This document shows, one piece after another, positions 63,186 through 64,000 of a stretch of 64,000 bases of DNA. The translations under genes and the position numbers were made by a program. The first letter of the stretch is position 1, and each line of letters begins with the position of its first letter. Below the pieces are notes generated by a model. The model worked only from the letters and a program-made list of their open reading frames with translations. It was not told the origin of the DNA and did not search any database. The stretch is from Defluviimonas sp. SAOS-178_SWC (GTDB lineage: Bacteria; Pseudomonadota; Alphaproteobacteria; Rhodobacterales; Rhodobacteraceae). The stretch is taken from positions 3,520,001 to 3,584,000 of the forward strand of contig NZ_CP156081.1 in NCBI RefSeq assembly GCF_039830135.1, read 5' to 3'.

Positions 63186-64000
63186 TCAGCCCCCGAACCA
63201 CTGCGACCAGAGCCCGGCGGCCCAGAACATCAGGCTGAGCGTGATCATCAGGATGCCAATGCCGAACTTGTCGCGCATCGCGAAGACGATCGGGTCGTAA
63301 TCCTGCTTGCCGAACCAGCCGAGCATCACCATCCGCACGAGCCAGAGCGTCATCGGGATCATCGCGAGCCAAAGGATCCAGGTCGTCGGATAAAGCTCCT
63401 GCCCCTGATCGCTGATCGAATAGAGAAAGAAGATGAGGACGGCGCCGATCGTGCCGAGCCAGGCGACGTTGAGAAGATCGCCCCGGTCCGGCCGTCCGTA
63501 ACCCCGCCCCGGCAATCGTTCGTCCGAGGTCGCGAGCGTCAGTTCCGTCAGCCGCTTTACGCATCCGAGCGTGATGAAGATCGGGAAGATGAAGATCAGC
63601 ATGTAGATCGAGACCTCGACCTGACCGGCCGCGGCTCCGGCGATCACCCGGATCGTGTAGAGCGCTGCCAGGGTCGAGATATCCACCCAGCGCAGCCGCT
63701 TCAGCTTCAACGAATAGGCGAGCGAGGTGACCATGTAGAGCACGACGACCCCGAAGAACGCCCAGTTGAGCGCCGCCGCGACCCCGAGCGCGAGGAGCAT
63801 GAGCCCCCCGAACGTGGCCATCCCGACCGCAATCGGCACATCGCCGCTGGCAAATGGCCGCCGGCATTTCGTCGGATGCAGCCGGTCGGCTTCGAGGTCG
63901 AGAAGATCGTTGACGATATAGATGGAGGAGGCGGCCGCGGAAAACGCGACGATGCCCCAAAGGATCGGAACCAGTGTCACCAGATCGAAACGGTGCGCCG
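63186..64000 (-). CDS. UbiA-family decaprenyl-phosphate phosphoribosyltransferase-like protein, 3' part
   Basis: About 271 codons are visible; the frame continues past the right edge (AHRFDLVTLVPILWG). The aspartate-rich motif YIVNDLLDLEADRLHPTKCRRPFASG corresponds to the NDxxDxxxDxxHPTKxxRPIA motif of Rv3806c, and YSLKLKRLRWVDI and LGCVKRLTEL match the second conserved region. Rv3806c-type enzymes join PRPP and polyprenyl phosphate, the step before DprE1/DprE2, whose homologues lie at 47.3-49.3 kb. In many alphaproteobacteria the gene also has an N-terminal HAD domain, which would lie outside the window. A chlorophyll or menaquinone prenyltransferase is less likely because of the HPTK motif. 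Confidence 0.85.
   Translation of the reverse strand, partial: AHRFDLVTLVPILWGIVAFSAAASSIYIVNDLLDLEADRLHPTKCRRPFASGDVPIAVGMATFGGLMLLALGVAAALNWAFFGVVVLYMVTSLAYSLKLKRLRWVDISTLAALYTIRVIAGAAAGQVEVSIYMLIFIFPIFITLGCVKRLTELTLATSDERLPGRGYGRPDRGDLLNVAWLGTIGAVLIFFLYSISDQGQELYPTTWILWLAMIPMTLWLVRMVMLGWFGKQDYDPIVFAMRDKFGIGILMITLSLMFWAAGLWSQWFGG

Overview
The window is high-GC alphaproteobacterial DNA and reads as the chromosome of a denitrifying member of the Rhodobacterales (Rhodobacteraceae-like). The clues are a Paracoccus/Dinoroseobacter-type nir cluster with a fused nirDL, a gcrA cell-cycle regulator, an aa3 oxidase cluster in the order ctaC-ctaB-small ORF-ctaG-ctaE-SURF1, perfect FNR-type and CtrA-type sites, and an intergenic repeat (hairpin plus a GAGTATTT...AGAAGAAG tail) that I recognise from this family. 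No rRNA, tRNA, CRISPR array or insertion sequence was found. The assignment is inferred from gene content, not from a marker-gene comparison.

Layout. 1-7.9 kb: the end of nirS (cytochrome cd1 nitrite reductase) and the complete heme d1 operon nirE-C-F-DL-G-H-J-N, with overlapping or nearly touching genes downstream of nirE, ending in a small membrane protein. 8-11 kb: a divergent SDR, then hutD and hutI with two related candidate operators, and an apparent stump of hutH. 11-22 kb: housekeeping genes (waaA-like Kdo transferase, threonine dehydratase-like enzyme, NUDIX, DUF1178, SDR, lysC, ptsP, EcsC, GNAT, flavin reductase, ornithine cyclodeaminase family). 22-26.3 kb: a SulP transporter, then a wrecked DNA methyltransferase whose centre has been replaced by an AT-rich 545-bp cassette carrying one unknown ORF, then apt preceded by four 11-bp direct repeats.

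26.3-36.1 kb is mostly minus strand: a GlcD-like FAD enzyme, an MBL-fold protein, then an operon-like run in which cytochrome oxidase genes (ctaC, ctaB, ctaG, ctaE, SURF1) lead into thrC, an M16 peptidase and a GNAT. A perfect TTGAT-N4-ATCAA box lies between ctaC and tldD. 36.3-46.2 kb: tldD, a TPR protein, dprA with a CtrA-like site, topA, a Tat-exported L,D-transpeptidase and the 3-oxoacid CoA-transferase pair. 46.3-49.3 kb: a tight trio of a UPF0104-like membrane protein, a DprE1-like oxidase and a DprE2-like reductase. At the right edge (63.2-64 kb, running out of the window) is a UbiA-family gene of the decaprenyl-phosphate phosphoribosyltransferase type. Together they suggest synthesis of polyprenyl-phosphate arabinose, a pathway best known from mycobacteria.

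49.3-63 kb: meaB, DUF3108, hrpB, argF/argD, gcrA with a good promoter, an ABC-2 exporter pair, rimO, a GNAT with a C-terminal membrane helix, dgkA, two small conserved proteins and lipoproteins. The most interesting material is the split arabinose pathway, the methyltransferase replacement, the regulatory sites (11-bp repeats before apt, FNR box, CtrA site, hut operators) and the gene remnants. All functional assignments come from reading the sequence and family knowledge; no database search was run.
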